Shown here piece after piece: positions 5,293 to 7,158 of a stretch of DNA of 7,158 nucleotides. The notes under the pieces were generated by a model, which was not told where the DNA came from, did no database searches, and worked only from the letters and a program-made list of their open reading frames with translations. The stretch is from an uncultured Alphaproteobacteria bacterium (GTDB lineage Bacteria > Pseudomonadota > Alphaproteobacteria > Rhizobiales > Hyphomicrobiaceae). Location of the stretch: the NCBI GenBank assembly GCA_937950105.1, contig CALFEM010000227.1:1-7158 (forward strand). Direction: 5' to 3'. The translations under genes were made by a program, and so were the position numbers. Every line of letters begins with the position of its first letter. Positions within the stretch are counted from its first letter, which is position 1.

Positions 5293-7158
5293 CTATTGCG
5301 CGAGCATGTTGCGGCGGAAGATGTCCTCGGTGGTGGCGCCACGCGCCCGCGCGGTGTGCGCGATCGATCCGGTCGCTGCGACGCTGCCGGCGGGCGGCGC
5401 TGAAGAAACCGCAGACACGGCCGGCGCAGGCGGCGGTGGCAGCAGGGCCGGCTGCGGGTTGGAGCGCGCGTGCGCCTCGAGTTCGGTCAGCAGTGTTTCG
5501 GCCAGCGGCGCGATGTCGGCGGCGTGTACGGCGCGGGCAAACGGCTGGTTCGGCGAACCGCTGCCGACCAGCACGACGTACGAGTACGCGGCACCGTTGG
5601 CGAACTGCAGGCCGCCGGTGATCCAGGTGTCGATGCTGGCGTCGGGATCGGCGTTCACCTGCGTTCCGGTCTTGGCGACGTGCAGGCGCAACCCGGCGCG
5701 GCGCGCGGCGCACCAGTGCGACAGGCTCTTCAACGTACCGTGCGGGGTGTTCGCGCTGGCGTAGCAGACCGGCGCCTCGAGCAGGGCCTTCATCAGCGCG
5801 TTGGACCCGCGACCGATCACGAGGGCCGGCGTGATGGTATGCGCGGTGGCATCGGCGGCGAGGTCCTCGATGTCGCGCTTGACGTTGTCGTAGCTGCGGA
5901 TCAGCGTCGGCTCGCCGACCGGCTTGCTGCGCTGCCCGATCAGCGACGCCAGCACCACCGACGACATGTGATGCACGCGGCGCGGCGAGCCGGCGACCTG
6001 GCCGAGCACGACGGCGGTCGAGGGCGGCGTACCGTTGCCGTTGATGTCGGCCGGCGGCATGGCGAATCCGAAGCGGTCGATCAGCGCCTTGATACGCGCC
6101 TGGCCAACCTTGTGCGTGCGGTTGGCGACCGGATTGTTGAGCGAGCAGGCGAAGGCGACGATGGCCTTGCGGCCCTGCCTGAGGCCGCCGCCGCGACGGC
6201 ACGTATCGAGGCCGGCCGCAGGCGCGTCCGTGTCGAGGAACAGCGTCTCGGTGGTGTCGGTCATCCGGTTCGAGATGCCGATGGCGGCGAGCACCTTGCC
6301 GGTCGAGGCGATCATGCGCGTCTCGCGCGCCGCGTCGTAGTGGCCGGTCCTCGCATCGCGCGCCGTCTGCGAGCCGAAGTAGGCGGCGTTGTCGCCGGTC
6401 TCGAAATAGCGGACGATCTCACCCTTGGCGTTCGCTGCGACGACGATGATGTTCGGAAGCGCGCCGGAAATGCCGGCCTTGGCGGGATCGAGGGTGACGC
6501 CGGGGCTGAGTTTCGCGGAGAGCTTGCCATCGAGCGCGGTCAGCGTGGCGGCGACGCGGCTGTGGAAGGCGAGGTTCTCGGCCGCGTCGAACGTCGTCGT
6601 CAGGCCGCGCACGTAGTCACGCCAGCCGAAGCCGTAACGCTGCTTCATCTCCTCGCGCAGGCCGTAGCGCGCGGTCGGCATCAGCACGTTGGCGCGAATG
6701 ATCGGGTTCGCCTGCGCGCGGCGCGACTGGTCGGGCGCGTGCTCGTCGAGCGCCTTCTGCAGGCGCGGCTTGACCTGCGGATCGGGCGGACCGCCGGCGA
6801 GTTGCACGAGATCGAACACCACCTGCTTCTGCGTATCGCCTTCCTCGAGGAGCTTTTCCGCACAGGTGCGGGCGCGAACCTCGGCGATGTAGCGCCAGCG
6901 GTCGATGCGCACGGCGTTGAGCTTGTCGCTGCCGTCGAGCAGGATAATGGGCTTGTTGACGGCGGACGCCAGTACGTACTGCTCGGCGATGGATAGGTCC
7001 TTCGCCTCCTTGCCGAATACGATCTGGCTCGTCACCTCGACGCCGTGCAGGGGAGAGCCGCCGGTGCGCTGCGCCAGCCAAAGGTGGTTGGCGGCCCACT
7101 GCTTCAGCGGCGTGTCGTCACCGCCCCTGGTCAGCGATTGATAGATGACGGGGGCCAG
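5293..7158 (-). CDS. Class A penicillin-binding protein (GT51 transglycosylase/transpeptidase), 5' end missing
   Basis: The frame is open to the window edge with no stop, so 621 C-terminal residues are seen and the N-terminus is missing. Visible residues 42-70 (VTSQIVFGKEAKDLSIAEQYVLAS) match the end of a GT51 peptidoglycan glycosyltransferase domain (FGK, then the LSxAE motif); its catalytic glutamates lie outside. A linker of about 150 residues follows. The transpeptidase domain starts near residue 235 (IIVVAANAKGEIVRYFETG) and carries the SxxK motif as STGK (285-288; bases 6295-6306), SxN as SLN (339-341; bases 6136-6144) and KTGT (496-499; bases 5662-5673), followed by DTWITGGL as usual. 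Spacing is normal for an active enzyme that polymerises and cross-links peptidoglycan in the periplasm. Cysteines at 99, 320, 338, 465 and 483 are unusual in number. The last 50 residues are a Pro/Ala-rich tail ending IFRRNMLAQ. A GTG at 7035 is in frame but internal, since GT51 sequence continues upstream of it. Confidence 0.92.
   Translation of the reverse strand: MAPVIYQSLTRGGDDTPLKQWAANHLWLAQRTGGSPLHGVEVTSQIVFGKEAKDLSIAEQYVLASAVNKPIILLDGSDKLNAVRIDRWRYIAEVRARTCAEKLLEEGDTQKQVVFDLVQLAGGPPDPQVKPRLQKALDEHAPDQSRRAQANPIIRANVLMPTARYGLREEMKQRYGFGWRDYVRGLTTTFDAAENLAFHSRVAATLTALDGKLSAKLSPGVTLDPAKAGISGALPNIIVVAANAKGEIVRYFETGDNAAYFGSQTARDARTGHYDAARETRMIASTGKVLAAIGISNRMTDTTETLFLDTDAPAAGLDTCRRGGGLRQGRKAIVAFACSLNNPVANRTHKVGQARIKALIDRFGFAMPPADINGNGTPPSTAVVLGQVAGSPRRVHHMSSVVLASLIGQRSKPVGEPTLIRSYDNVKRDIEDLAADATAHTITPALVIGRGSNALMKALLEAPVCYASANTPHGTLKSLSHWCAARRAGLRLHVAKTGTQVNADPDASIDTWITGGLQFANGAAYSYVVLVGSGSPNQPFARAVHAADIAPLAETLLTELEAHARSNPQPALLPPPPAPAVSAVSSAPPAGSVAATGSIAHTARARGATTEDIFRRNMLAQ

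Noticed and set aside
5274..5297. TTGACC followed by CTATTG on the plus strand, promoter-like
   Set aside because: Spacing is only about 13 bases and no plus-strand gene follows.
4871..6202. 443-residue minus-strand frame spanning both large genes and the gap
   Set aside because: Arg/Pro/Ala-rich out-of-frame reading with no domain; it would overlap two well-supported genes.
5470..6996. 508-residue plus-strand open frame opposite the penicillin-binding protein
   Set aside because: The opposite frame has the STGK, SLN and KTGT motifs in proper order; this one is a GC-driven shadow.

Overview
The window is GC-rich DNA whose codon use (strong G/C at third positions), protein composition and gene types suggest an alphaproteobacterium, plausibly of the Hyphomicrobiales. 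That placement is inferred from style; no marker gene is present. The first 48 bases are not genomic. They are an Illumina TruSeq P7/index/read-2 adapter left on the contig end, so biological sequence starts at about position 49.

Left, + strand (49-1305): the tail of an ABC transporter ATPase overlaps the start of an HlyD/DevB-type membrane fusion protein by 14 bases. Together they are the end of an export operon; the permease and the rest of the ATPase lie beyond the contig edge. From 1306 to 1430 there is a convergent intergenic gap with two stem-loops, one near each gene end.

Right, - strand (7158 down to 1431), three genes in the same direction. The first is a 5'-truncated class A penicillin-binding protein with the end of a GT51 glycosyltransferase domain and a transpeptidase domain carrying all three catalytic motifs. 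After a 235-base gap comes a 955-residue protein with four predicted membrane segments, a coiled coil, a predicted periplasmic loop and a long disordered tail. After a 153-base gap comes a 201-residue, cysteine-containing, probably cytoplasmic protein that I do not recognise. The gaps are long enough for separate promoters, so a single operon is not proven, but the order suggests an envelope/peptidoglycan neighbourhood.

No RNA genes, CRISPR array, insertion sequence, phage gene or toxin/defence module was seen. No stretch above 300 bases lacks a gene. The items most worth following up are the two uncharacterised proteins downstream of the penicillin-binding protein, the paired cysteines in that enzyme, and the adapter artefact, which creates false protein N-termini.
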